In this document: in pieces, positions 35,460 through 44,072 of the stretch | How positions within the stretch are numbered: position 1 is the first letter of the stretch | How the letters are laid out: each line of letters opens with the position of its first letter | Assembly: GCF_040409955.1 (NCBI RefSeq) | Contig: NZ_CP123384.1 | Span: 1,594,001 to 1,658,000, forward strand | Direction: 5' to 3' | DNA: 64,000 bases | Source: Salipiger sp. H15 | GTDB taxonomy: Bacteria > Pseudomonadota > Alphaproteobacteria > Rhodobacterales > Rhodobacteraceae | Translations under genes and position numbers: made by a program | Notes under the pieces: model-generated | Told to the model about the DNA's origin: nothing | What the model saw: the letters and a program-made list of their open reading frames with translations, nothing else | Database searches by the model: none

Positions 35460-36665
35460 ATGATGAATTTTTCGTCCCACAATGAAATCGAAAAAGCTAA
35501 AAGTTACATCTCTCTAGATGAAACTTCGTCCTCCCGGTTCAACAGTTTCACGACCTCTCGTTACCGCGCCGATGTCCCTCCCCATGCCGCGCGCGGCGTT
35601 GTTTTCACCAGCCAGGCCGCCACGTGGCCTTCCGCTGGTCGCCGGGCCGCGTGGACCCGTTTTTCCGTAGGGTTCCAGCCGCGCTCCCGCTTTCTCTACC
35701 GTGCCTACAACTTCTCCATCGGCATGACGCTGTTCCTCCTCGTGCTCCCGCTCTTTCTGGTGATCACCGCGCTCCTGGCCCTCACGCAGGGTGCGCCGAT
35801 CTTCTACCGCGGGCCCCGCATCGGCGAGAACGGCGAGCTCTTCGACGTCCTGAAGTTCCGTACACTCGACGGGGCCAAGGCGGCGCAGCTCACCAAGGAC
35901 AAGGTCCTGCCGAAGGGCTCGGGCATCGAGACCCCGATGGGCCTGTTCCTGCGTGAAACCAGGCTCGACGAGATCCCGCAGCTGCTGAACGTGATCAAGG
36001 GCGACATGAACATGTGCGGCCCGCGTCCCGTCCGGCCGGAGATCGCCGCGCAATATGCCGCGACGATCCCGGGTTACGAGCGGCGCTTCAAGGTCAAGCC
36101 GGGCATGATCGGCCCGGCCCAGGCCTACATGAGCCACGGCACGTCCAAGGCGATCCGGTCCCGGCTGAACAACAAGCTGTGCCGGACCGAGGTTTCCTAT
36201 CTCGGGGAGGTGTCGCTGGTGTTCATCGTCGGCGCCTGTGTGCTTGCGCGGACCGTGGCCCGCGTCGGCGCCTCGATCGCCGGGGGCAAGACGGAGCGCG
36301 TCGAGGTGACGCGCGCCCGGGTCTATGACATGCGGTTCGTGTCTGACGACGGTCAGTCGCGCGCCGTGTTCTGGGTGGACGAGGAGCAGCTCATCCTCGA
36401 CCAGGGCAACGTGTTGAACGTGCCCCTGACCGGACGTCTCGTGATGCACCTGCCCGACGGGCAGAGCCGCAGCGCGACCGTCGAACTGAGCTCGGTACAG
36501 GCGACCGCCCCGAACGGGCGTGTCCAGGTTGCCTATACCGCCAAGAGCGAGTTCAGCGAGCACATCCTGAGCCGCTACCTGTTCCAGTCGGTCGTCGTGC
36601 CGCACCGTTCCGAGTTTCTGTCTGCACGGCTTCGCCGGGCGCTCACCCGCTCGCGCGCAGCCTGA
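35460..36665 (+). CDS. Initiating exopolysaccharide sugar transferase with extra C-terminal domain
   Basis: A 401-residue protein. Residues 1-75 are Ser/Thr/Arg-rich; a hydrophobic segment (about 84-110) is followed by the bacterial sugar transferase domain (about 112-275) with FYRGPRIGENGELFDVLKFRT, RETRLDEIPQLLNVIKGDMNMCGPRPVRPE and KVKPGMIGPAQAYM. This family moves a sugar-1-phosphate onto undecaprenyl phosphate, starting repeat-unit synthesis. Unlike WbaP it has no four-segment N-terminal part. Residues 280-401 form an extra beta-rich domain, possibly a degenerate PilZ barrel. GAGGA before the ATG at 35460 supports this start. Confidence 0.9.
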   Translation: MMNFSSHNEIEKAKSYISLDETSSSRFNSFTTSRYRADVPPHAARGVVFTSQAATWPSAGRRAAWTRFSVGFQPRSRFLYRAYNFSIGMTLFLLVLPLFLVITALLALTQGAPIFYRGPRIGENGELFDVLKFRTLDGAKAAQLTKDKVLPKGSGIETPMGLFLRETRLDEIPQLLNVIKGDMNMCGPRPVRPEIAAQYAATIPGYERRFKVKPGMIGPAQAYMSHGTSKAIRSRLNNKLCRTEVSYLGEVSLVFIVGACVLARTVARVGASIAGGKTERVEVTRARVYDMRFVSDDGQSRAVFWVDEEQLILDQGNVLNVPLTGRLVMHLPDGQSRSATVELSSVQATAPNGRVQVAYTAKSEFSEHILSRYLFQSVVVPHRSEFLSARLRRALTRSRAA

Positions 36666-36667
36666 GA

Positions 36668-36691
36668 CCGGGCAGGCCAGGGCCTGCCCGG
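36668..36691 (+). terminator. Hairpin after the sugar transferase gene
   Basis: A perfect 10-bp stem ccgggcaggc / gcctgcccgg with a 4-base loop, 2 bases past the stop. No T-run. Confidence 0.55.
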
Positions 36692-36814
36692 ATCACGTCC
36701 ATGTATCATGACCAGTGCAAGGAATTCGGCCCATCACAGCATTCATGGCCTGAAAAAGACTGAACAAAATTTGATTTTATTATTGATTTTCCCTCTCCGT
36801 AGAGGATTTCGCAC

Positions 36815-39800
36815 ATGCCCGAAGACATTACTTTCGGTGTCACTGACCTGACCGCAGCGCAGAGCACCAACCCCACCGCGCTTGATTTCAGCGAGACGGG
36901 GAACCCGGTGCTTTTCGTCGCCCAGCAGAACGGCACGATCTACCGCTACGAGATAGAGCGGCAGCCGGATGGTCCCGATGCCGACACGAGTCCGGACTTC
37001 GTCGTCACCTCTACCGTCCTGATCAACGTGATCGCGAAGGACACGCAGAACTTCAACGATGACGGCACGCTGAACTCGACCGAAAAGCGCCAGATGACCG
37101 GCCTTGTCGCCACCACCGACGAGGACGGGAACGACGTGCTTTACGTCACCTCCTCGGATTGGCGCATCGCGGTCGGCGAGGACAGCGGGCTCGACACCAA
37201 CTCGAGCCAGATCCACCGGATCGTGCTGGATCCCGACACCGGAGAGGTACTGTCCAACGTCGCGATCGTGCGCGGCCTGCCGCGCTCGGAAGAGAACCAT
37301 GCGATCAACGGGCTCGACCTTTCGGTCGATCCGGACACCGGTGACACCTACCTTTGGGTGGCCATAGGGGGCAATACGAACAAGGGGGCGCCCGGCAACA
37401 ACTTCGCCGGGACGGTGGACTTTGCCTATTCGGCCTCGGTCATCAAGATCAACCTGACCGACCTGGAGAGCTACGACATCCGTACGGATGCCAACGGTAA
37501 CCTCTACGTCCTCGACCTGCCGACGCTGGACGACCCGTCGCGGCCGAACGTCGACCTTTCCACGCTCGACATCCAGAACCTGGGCCTCGATCCCAATTTC
37601 ACGCTCGACGACAACGGCAGCATCGGCGGCGTGCTCCAACCCGACTGGGCCGGCGGCAACAACGGCCTGAACATGGCCAAGATCACCGACTACGTGCTGG
37701 TGAGCGAGGACGGCCAGCTGAAGCTCGTCGACAACCCGCTGACCATCCACTCCCCGGGTTTCCGCAACCCCTATGACGTGCTGGTGACCGAGGACGGCAG
37801 CGTCTACACGTGGGACAACGGGCCGAACGGCGGCTGGGGCGGCCAGCCGCTCTCCTACACCGACGGCGCCGTGGTCAACGACTGGACCTCGGAATTCGCC
37901 ACCAACGAGTTCAGCGAACTCAGCAGCAGCGGCTTCGGCGACCAGCTGCACTATCTTGGCGAGATCACCGACGAATACGGCCCCTATGGCGGCCACGCGA
38001 ACCCGATCCGCGCCGCGGCCGAGGCGCTCTCGCTCGCCTTCAACAGTGACGGCACCTACGCGGGCGCAACCTCCGGCTCGCCGATCATGGCCTATGGCGA
38101 GGTGCTCTTCGCCAACGAGGCCGAGGCGCGCGACTTCCTGTCGGAACTGCTGATCATCTACGCGCAGGATTCCGCGGGAAGCTGGATCGACGCGACCTCG
38201 CTGACCGGGCTGCCCGCCGACTTCTTCGACGTGGTCTCGGGCTATGACTGGGAATACCCGGGCAGCTCGATCGCCAACGTGCTGGCGCATTTCGACGGCA
38301 CATCGGTGATGGACGGTACGGCCTATTCGCCGGAATCGCAGCTGCTCAACCAGTTCCAGGACGGCTCGCTGCTGACGCTGCCCGAATCCACCAACGGGCT
38401 CGAGGAATACACCGCGTCCTTCTTCGGCGGCGCGCTGCAGGGCACCATCATCGCGGCCAGCTTCGACGGCACGCTCTACTTCACCCGCGTCGTGGACACC
38501 GACGGGGACGGGCGCGCGGATTCCGCGTCGGTGGTCTACGAGCTGAGCAACTTCGGCTCGCAGCCGCTGGCCGTCACCGCGCTCGGCGACGACGGGCTCG
38601 GGGTCTTCATCGACAATGACGGCGACGGTCTGGACGATTTTGCCGGGCTCATCGTCAGCGGCGTCTACGGCAAGGACAATATCGCGATCTTCATCCCGGG
38701 CGGCGCGCCGCTCGATCCCAGCGACGATCTCGACCTCGACGGGGTGGACAACATCCTCGACAGCCACGTGGGCGATCCGACCGATGGCACCGGCGTGGTG
38801 GTCGGCGCGAATTCCACCGCGCGCTGGGACTTCGAGCTGAACAACCCAGCCTCGACCCCGCCCGGCGCGGTGCCGAGCGGCGACAGCATCGCCGGCGGCA
38901 TCGGCGTCAACGCGGTATGGCGCAACAACGTGCTGCCGCAGGTCGACAACGGCGGTGACCCGACGCAGGGGCTCTATTACGGCGGGGTGTTCAACCTCGG
39001 CGGCGCCTCGAGCTTCGTCAGCATCGACGAGGCCTATGCCGGCACGGCCGAGGGCACGGCGAACTCGCAGCAGAACGTGCTCGGCGTCGGCTTCATGTCC
39101 TCGGGGGCGCAGCAGCTCTCGATCACCAGCGAGATGGTCAACATCTTCACCTACTCGCTCAACAACGACGCCCCGGCCAAGACCTGGGACGGCGGCGAGA
39201 AGGTCGGCCTGATGGTCGGGCCGGGGGATCAGGACAACTTCGCCGAGGCCACCATCGCGGTGATCGATGACGGCGGCACGATCAAGTCCGGCGTGCAGCT
39301 CCTCGTCGAGACCAACAACAGCTTCGTCACCAGCTTCGTCGAGGTGCCGGGCATCCAGGCCCCGGACATCCTCGGGGTCGGCGATCCCAACTTCGAGGTG
39401 GCGATCGACCTCGACATGACCGCCGGGACCGCCACCGCACGGGCGCGCTACGTCGACAACGGCGTCTACACCGACTGGGTGTCCACCGGCACCCTGACGC
39501 TGCCGAGCGCGGTGATCGACGCGGTCAAGGGCGAGTACAACAACCTTGGCAACATCACCGGGGCGGTCGTCGGCATGGTCGCCTCGACCACCACGGGCGA
39601 CGACAGCTTCGCGGCCTCGTGGGACTGGATCGAGGTCACCAACACCTCGGCCGGCGAGGTCGTGCACCGCTGGGTCGCCGGCAACGCCGACGTGGCGGCC
39701 ACCGACGGCGGCATGGACTGGAGCAGCAGCACCTCGGTGATCGCGGCCGGCACCACCACCGTCTCGACCTTCAACATCGCCACGCTCGACAGCTCGGTGC

Positions 39801-42800
39801 CCGCCACCACCCCGATCGGCGTCTTCACGCAGGAACGCTGGGCGCGCCCGACCGGCGACGGCATGCAGTTCGAGTTCGCGGTCGATCCCGGCAGCTACGC
39901 GATCCGGCTCTACATGGGTGACGGCTATGCCGGCACCGACCAGCCCGGCGAGCGGCTCTTCGACGTGACGATCGAGGGCCAGCTCTTCCTGAACGACTTC
40001 GACATCACCGGCACATTCGGCGCCGGGGTCGGCGGCATGATGCAATGGACCGGGGTGATCGACGACGGCATCGCCGACATCGACTTCGCCGCGGTACTGC
40101 AGAACCCGCTGATCAACGGCATCGAGATCGTCGCCATCGACAGCGTCGAGGAGGGTCCGGCGATCTCGGTCGCCGATGCCATCGTCAACGAGAACGGCGG
40201 CTCGGTGACCGTCGCGATCTCGGCCAGCAACTACGTGCCGACCGAAAGCAGCGTGCTCGTGCAGTTCGAGGTGCGCCCGGTCACCGCCACACCGGGCAGC
40301 GACTACACCGTCGCGGGCGCGACGCTCAACACCGCCACCGGCGTCTACAGCGGCACGCGCCAGATCGCCGGGGGGTCGGCCGATGCCAGCGTGCTCGTCA
40401 ACATCCTCGACGATGCGCTGGCCGAGGGGACCGAGAGCTTCCAGGTGGTGATCACCGGGGTCAGCGGCGCCAATGCCAGCATAGGAGACGACACCGCCGT
40501 GGTGACCATCCTCGACAATGACAGCGGCTCGACGGGCGGCGGCGCGGTGACCCTCGCGATCACCGCCAACTCCGACGACGTGCAGAAGTCGAACTACGAC
40601 AGCGGCTCCTTCGTGCTCAGCAACGTCGGCACCAAGGTGGTGACCAAGGTCGAGATCGACGTCTCGGGCGCGGTGCTGAAGGATGCGGTCTTCGACCCGT
40701 TCGGCCTTGCCGGGGACACGATCGCCAAGGTGCTCACCATCAACAGCGCCGGCGGCACCGGCGTGGTGGCCCCGAACAACAACGCGAGCGACCCGAACAA
40801 CCAGACCTATGTCGGCGCCGGCGGCACCGCGGGCTACGAGGGCATCGTGCTCACCTTCGACCCGGCCAGCAGCGGCGGCTTCCAGTCGGGCGAGACGGTG
40901 ACCTTCTCGGTCGACATGGATCCCAACTCGGTCGCCGGGGCCAAGAAGTCGGTGCTCGACGCGGGCACCGACCCGGACTGGGACGTGGGCGGCATCTCGG
41001 GGGCCGAGCTGATCGGCTCGCGCTTCACCGTGACCTACGCGGACGGCACCACCAGCACCGGCTACCTGCAGGGCACCGGCACACAGGCCGGGTCGAAGGG
41101 CCTGTCGTCGCAGAGCTCGCCGGGCCTCGAGGCCAACATCGTGGTCAACGGCCTGGTCGAGGGCGGCGTCGGCACCTACAGCGGCGACGACTTCAGCATG
41201 ATGGTCAGCGGACCCGCGGGCGCGGTGATGCGCGTGGTGCTGATGAAGGGAATGATCCAGCCGACCACCAACGCCTTCGCCACCGGCACCACCACGCAGC
41301 AGGCCTACGCGCCGCAGCTCGACGCGCAGCTTGCCGCGCTCGCGGCTTCGGACTTCCCGGCCAACAACGCGGTCGAGATCCAGACCGTCGACATCACCCT
41401 GACCGGGGGCCTGCAGAACATCGCCTCGATGTTCGACCTCTCGGGCGTGGCGGCCTATGACTTCGACGGCGAGGACCAGCTGCCGCTGGGCATCGTCGCG
41501 GCGATCATCGACCCGTCCAACCAGAACCTGCCGCTCGGGCCGACCTCGGACCCGATCTACCTCACCTACGACCCCGACAGCTCGAGCGGTGGCGGCGGTG
41601 GCACGCCCACGGGTGATCCGTTCCGGGTCGAGGCCGAGGACCTGACGCTGGTGCAGGGCTTCGGGATCAAGAACAACGCCCATGCCTCGGGAGGCCAGCT
41701 CATCGAGGCGACCAACTCGGGCACGCAGATCGCCAACTACACGGTCACGCAGGCGGGCACCTTCGACATCACGCTCGGCTACTACGACGAGTCCGACGGG
41801 CAATCGACGCTGAACGTGCTGCTGAACGGGACGGTGATCGACAGCTTCACCTGGAACCTCGATGCGGGGGGCGCCACGGTGAACGCCAGCTCCTTCGCCC
41901 AGCACACGCTCTCGGACATCACGCTGGCCGTGGGCGACACGCTGCAGCTTTCGGGCGTTTCCGGGGGCGGCGAGCCGCTGCGCATCGACTTCGCCGACTT
42001 CACCCCGGTGGAGGGCGGCGGCACGGGCGGCGGGGGCACGGGTGGCGGCGGTGGCACGCCCACGGGTGATCCGTTCCGGGTCGAGGCCGAGGACCTGACG
42101 CTGGTGCAGGGCTTCGGGATCAAGAACAACGCCCATGCCTCGGGAGGCCAGCTCATCGAGGCGACCAACTCGGGCACGCAGATCGCCAACTACACCGTCA
42201 TGCAGGCGGGCACCTTCGACATCACCCTCGGCTACTACGACGAGTCCGACGGGCAATCGACGCTGAACGTGCTGCTGAACGGCTCGGTGATCGACAGCTT
42301 CACCTGGAACCTCGACGCGGGGGATGCGACGGTAAACGCCACCTCCTTCGCCCAGCACACGCTGTCGAACGTCACGCTGTCCGCGGGCGACACGCTGCAG
42401 CTCTCGGGCGTCTCCGGGGGCGGCGAGCCGCTGCGCATCGACTTCCTCGACTTCACGCCGCAGAGCGCCTCGACCCCGTCCGGCGAGCTTGTCCGCGTCG
42501 AGGCCGAGACCTTCACGATCTCGCAGGGGTTCATCGTTTCGAACAATGGACATGCCTCCGGCGGCAAGATGCTGCAGGCGGGCAACTCGGGCATCCAGAG
42601 CGCCAGCTTCGTCTTTGCCGACCAGGCAGGGGTCTACGACCTGACGCTCGGCCACTTCGACGAGTCCGACGGCCAGTCGCAGCTCGACATCCTGGTCAAC
42701 GGCGTGGTCGTCGACAGCTTCGTGTGGAACCAGGATGCCGGCGACGCGACCGTCAACAAGACCTCCTTCGCCGAGCATGACGTGCTCGACGTGGAACTGC

Positions 42801-42901
42801 AGGCCGGCGACGTCCTGACCTTCACCGGCATCTCGGACGGCGGGGAACCGCTGAGGATCGACTATCTCGAATATATCTATGTGGATGGGATCATTGGGTG
42901 A
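36815..42901 (+). CDS. 2028-aa multidomain extracellular protein (propeller, malectin-like, Calx-beta, CBM repeats)
   Basis: A very large Asp/Gly/Thr/Ser-rich protein. Residues 1-640 resemble a sorbosone/glucose-dehydrogenase-like beta-propeller (GNPVLFVAQQNGTIYRYE, SEENHAINGLDLSVD, HSPGFRNPYDVLVTEDG). Calcium-type DxDxDG loops occur near 560, 600 and 630. About 669-945 is laminin-G-like, 947-1112 malectin-like (FTQERWARP, GSYAIRLYMGDGY), 1115-1236 Calx-beta (ending DDTAVVTILDND), and 1240-1590 an unassigned beta-rich region. Three CBM6/35-like repeats start near 1600, 1751 and 1890 with FRVEAEDL. There is no signal peptide and no RTX repeats, so the export route is unclear. GAGGA before the ATG supports the start. 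Probably a polysaccharide-binding matrix or surface protein. Confidence 0.88.
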   Translation: MPEDITFGVTDLTAAQSTNPTALDFSETGNPVLFVAQQNGTIYRYEIERQPDGPDADTSPDFVVTSTVLINVIAKDTQNFNDDGTLNSTEKRQMTGLVATTDEDGNDVLYVTSSDWRIAVGEDSGLDTNSSQIHRIVLDPDTGEVLSNVAIVRGLPRSEENHAINGLDLSVDPDTGDTYLWVAIGGNTNKGAPGNNFAGTVDFAYSASVIKINLTDLESYDIRTDANGNLYVLDLPTLDDPSRPNVDLSTLDIQNLGLDPNFTLDDNGSIGGVLQPDWAGGNNGLNMAKITDYVLVSEDGQLKLVDNPLTIHSPGFRNPYDVLVTEDGSVYTWDNGPNGGWGGQPLSYTDGAVVNDWTSEFATNEFSELSSSGFGDQLHYLGEITDEYGPYGGHANPIRAAAEALSLAFNSDGTYAGATSGSPIMAYGEVLFANEAEARDFLSELLIIYAQDSAGSWIDATSLTGLPADFFDVVSGYDWEYPGSSIANVLAHFDGTSVMDGTAYSPESQLLNQFQDGSLLTLPESTNGLEEYTASFFGGALQGTIIAASFDGTLYFTRVVDTDGDGRADSASVVYELSNFGSQPLAVTALGDDGLGVFIDNDGDGLDDFAGLIVSGVYGKDNIAIFIPGGAPLDPSDDLDLDGVDNILDSHVGDPTDGTGVVVGANSTARWDFELNNPASTPPGAVPSGDSIAGGIGVNAVWRNNVLPQVDNGGDPTQGLYYGGVFNLGGASSFVSIDEAYAGTAEGTANSQQNVLGVGFMSSGAQQLSITSEMVNIFTYSLNNDAPAKTWDGGEKVGLMVGPGDQDNFAEATIAVIDDGGTIKSGVQLLVETNNSFVTSFVEVPGIQAPDILGVGDPNFEVAIDLDMTAGTATARARYVDNGVYTDWVSTGTLTLPSAVIDAVKGEYNNLGNITGAVVGMVASTTTGDDSFAASWDWIEVTNTSAGEVVHRWVAGNADVAATDGGMDWSSSTSVIAAGTTTVSTFNIATLDSSVPATTPIGVFTQERWARPTGDGMQFEFAVDPGSYAIRLYMGDGYAGTDQPGERLFDVTIEGQLFLNDFDITGTFGAGVGGMMQWTGVIDDGIADIDFAAVLQNPLINGIEIVAIDSVEEGPAISVADAIVNENGGSVTVAISASNYVPTESSVLVQFEVRPVTATPGSDYTVAGATLNTATGVYSGTRQIAGGSADASVLVNILDDALAEGTESFQVVITGVSGANASIGDDTAVVTILDNDSGSTGGGAVTLAITANSDDVQKSNYDSGSFVLSNVGTKVVTKVEIDVSGAVLKDAVFDPFGLAGDTIAKVLTINSAGGTGVVAPNNNASDPNNQTYVGAGGTAGYEGIVLTFDPASSGGFQSGETVTFSVDMDPNSVAGAKKSVLDAGTDPDWDVGGISGAELIGSRFTVTYADGTTSTGYLQGTGTQAGSKGLSSQSSPGLEANIVVNGLVEGGVGTYSGDDFSMMVSGPAGAVMRVVLMKGMIQPTTNAFATGTTTQQAYAPQLDAQLAALAASDFPANNAVEIQTVDITLTGGLQNIASMFDLSGVAAYDFDGEDQLPLGIVAAIIDPSNQNLPLGPTSDPIYLTYDPDSSSGGGGGTPTGDPFRVEAEDLTLVQGFGIKNNAHASGGQLIEATNSGTQIANYTVTQAGTFDITLGYYDESDGQSTLNVLLNGTVIDSFTWNLDAGGATVNASSFAQHTLSDITLAVGDTLQLSGVSGGGEPLRIDFADFTPVEGGGTGGGGTGGGGGTPTGDPFRVEAEDLTLVQGFGIKNNAHASGGQLIEATNSGTQIANYTVMQAGTFDITLGYYDESDGQSTLNVLLNGSVIDSFTWNLDAGDATVNATSFAQHTLSNVTLSAGDTLQLSGVSGGGEPLRIDFLDFTPQSASTPSGELVRVEAETFTISQGFIVSNNGHASGGKMLQAGNSGIQSASFVFADQAGVYDLTLGHFDESDGQSQLDILVNGVVVDSFVWNQDAGDATVNKTSFAEHDVLDVELQAGDVLTFTGISDGGEPLRIDYLEYIYVDGIIG
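41588..42195 (+). repeat. Direct repeat: two CBM-encoding units with a 155-bp identical core
   Basis: Bases 41588-41742 and 42041-42195 are identical, at a period of 453 bases (151 codons). The similarity then continues with scattered changes through each unit. It encodes a Gly-rich linker plus the first part of CBM repeats 1 and 2. A third unit (from about 42482) is clearly diverged. Confidence 0.9.
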
Positions 42902-42917
42902 GATGAAGGACTTTTCA

Positions 42918-44072
42918 ATGGTGAAACCCGCGCGTTTGCGGGGATTGTATGTGACCCGCGGGAGCTTCTCGCACATCAACGCTCAACTCGAGGCGGCCCT
43001 GCGCAGGGTCCGCCCCGAGATCGATCTCGACGTGATCGACGTTGCCAAGGTGTTCAAGGACGACATGCTGGGACAGCTGCGCTGCCTGCTCGGGGTGCAG
43101 CGGGAATACGGGCTGTCCAGCTGGAGCTCCAAGGACATGCTGCGCTACCGCCTGTCCCGGTCGCAGGCCTACTACCAGGCGGTCAGCGGCGTCGTCCGCG
43201 ACCGCTTCGACCCCGGCGACTACGACTTCACCCTGCAGACCCAGTCGCTGGTCAATGCCGCGCTGCCGGGGGTTCCCAACTTCGTCTACACCGACCACGT
43301 GGCACGCGCCGGCATGTCGAGCCTGCAGGGCCAGTTCGGCGCGCCGAGCCGCGGCTGGTTCGACTGCGAGGGGGAGATCTACGCCCAGGCACGGCATGTC
43401 TTCACCTTCGGGCCGAAGATCCGCCGCATGCTGATCGAGCAATACGGGCTCGCCCCCGAGAAGGCCACGGCGATCGGGGCGGGCGCGTCGGTGCTGCCGA
43501 GCACGCCCGTGGAGATGACCGCGGCGCGCTTCGCCCGGCGCCGCATCCTCTTTGTCGGGGTCGACTGGGAGCGCAAGGGCGGGCCGGAACTGGTCGAGGC
43601 CTTCAAGCTGCTGCGCGAGCGCCTTGCCGACGCGACGCTGACGATCATCGGCTGCAGCCCCGATGTGCAGGTCGAGGGGGTCGAGGTGCTCGGTCGCCTG
43701 CCGCTCGACCAGGTGGCGCGGCATTTCCACGAGGCCTCCTGCTTCTGCATGCCCTCGCGGCTCGAGCCCTTCGGCGTGGTCTTCGTCGAGGCGATGCAGT
43801 TCGGCCTGCCCGTGGTCTCGACCGACGTGGGCGACATCGGCTCGATCGTGGTCGAGGGCAAGACCGGCCACGTCGTGCCCGCGCGCAACGCGGCGGCGCT
43901 CTCCGAGGCGCTGTTCCAGACCCTCGCCATCCCCGACCGCGCCCTCCGCCTCGGCATCGCGGCCAAGGACCGGGCGGCGCAGTTCACCTGGGATGCGGTC
44001 GCCCGGCGCATCGCGTCGCATTTCCCCGGCGAGCCCGCCTCGGCCGCCGCGGAGCTGGAGGTGACCTGGTGA
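42918..44072 (+). CDS. GT4-type glycosyltransferase
   Basis: A 384-residue GT-B enzyme. The N-terminal half has GLYVTRGSFSHINAQLEAAL and FVYTDHVARAGMSSL, and the C-terminal half has RRILFVGVDWERKGGPELVEAF and the motif SRLEPFGVVFVEAMQFGLPVVS (E-x7-E). The ATG at 42918 has AAGGA 7 bases upstream; longer starts would overlap the end of the large protein gene. The stop overlaps the next gene's GTG (4 bases). Confidence 0.87.
   Translation: MVKPARLRGLYVTRGSFSHINAQLEAALRRVRPEIDLDVIDVAKVFKDDMLGQLRCLLGVQREYGLSSWSSKDMLRYRLSRSQAYYQAVSGVVRDRFDPGDYDFTLQTQSLVNAALPGVPNFVYTDHVARAGMSSLQGQFGAPSRGWFDCEGEIYAQARHVFTFGPKIRRMLIEQYGLAPEKATAIGAGASVLPSTPVEMTAARFARRRILFVGVDWERKGGPELVEAFKLLRERLADATLTIIGCSPDVQVEGVEVLGRLPLDQVARHFHEASCFCMPSRLEPFGVVFVEAMQFGLPVVSTDVGDIGSIVVEGKTGHVVPARNAAALSEALFQTLAIPDRALRLGIAAKDRAAQFTWDAVARRIASHFPGEPASAAAELEVTW

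Noticed and set aside
36815..42901. RTX calcium-binding nonapeptides in the large protein
   Set aside because: The DxDxDG loops near residues 560-635 are isolated thrombospondin-3/EF-like loops. No GGxGxDxxx tandem array is present.
36743..42979. A 2078-codon open frame on the minus strand opposite the large matrix protein gene
   Set aside because: It mirrors the plus-strand gene codon for codon. High GC in third positions removes stops from the opposite frame, and the product is His/Arg/Val/Asp-rich without domains. The plus frame has a ribosome site and clear domains.
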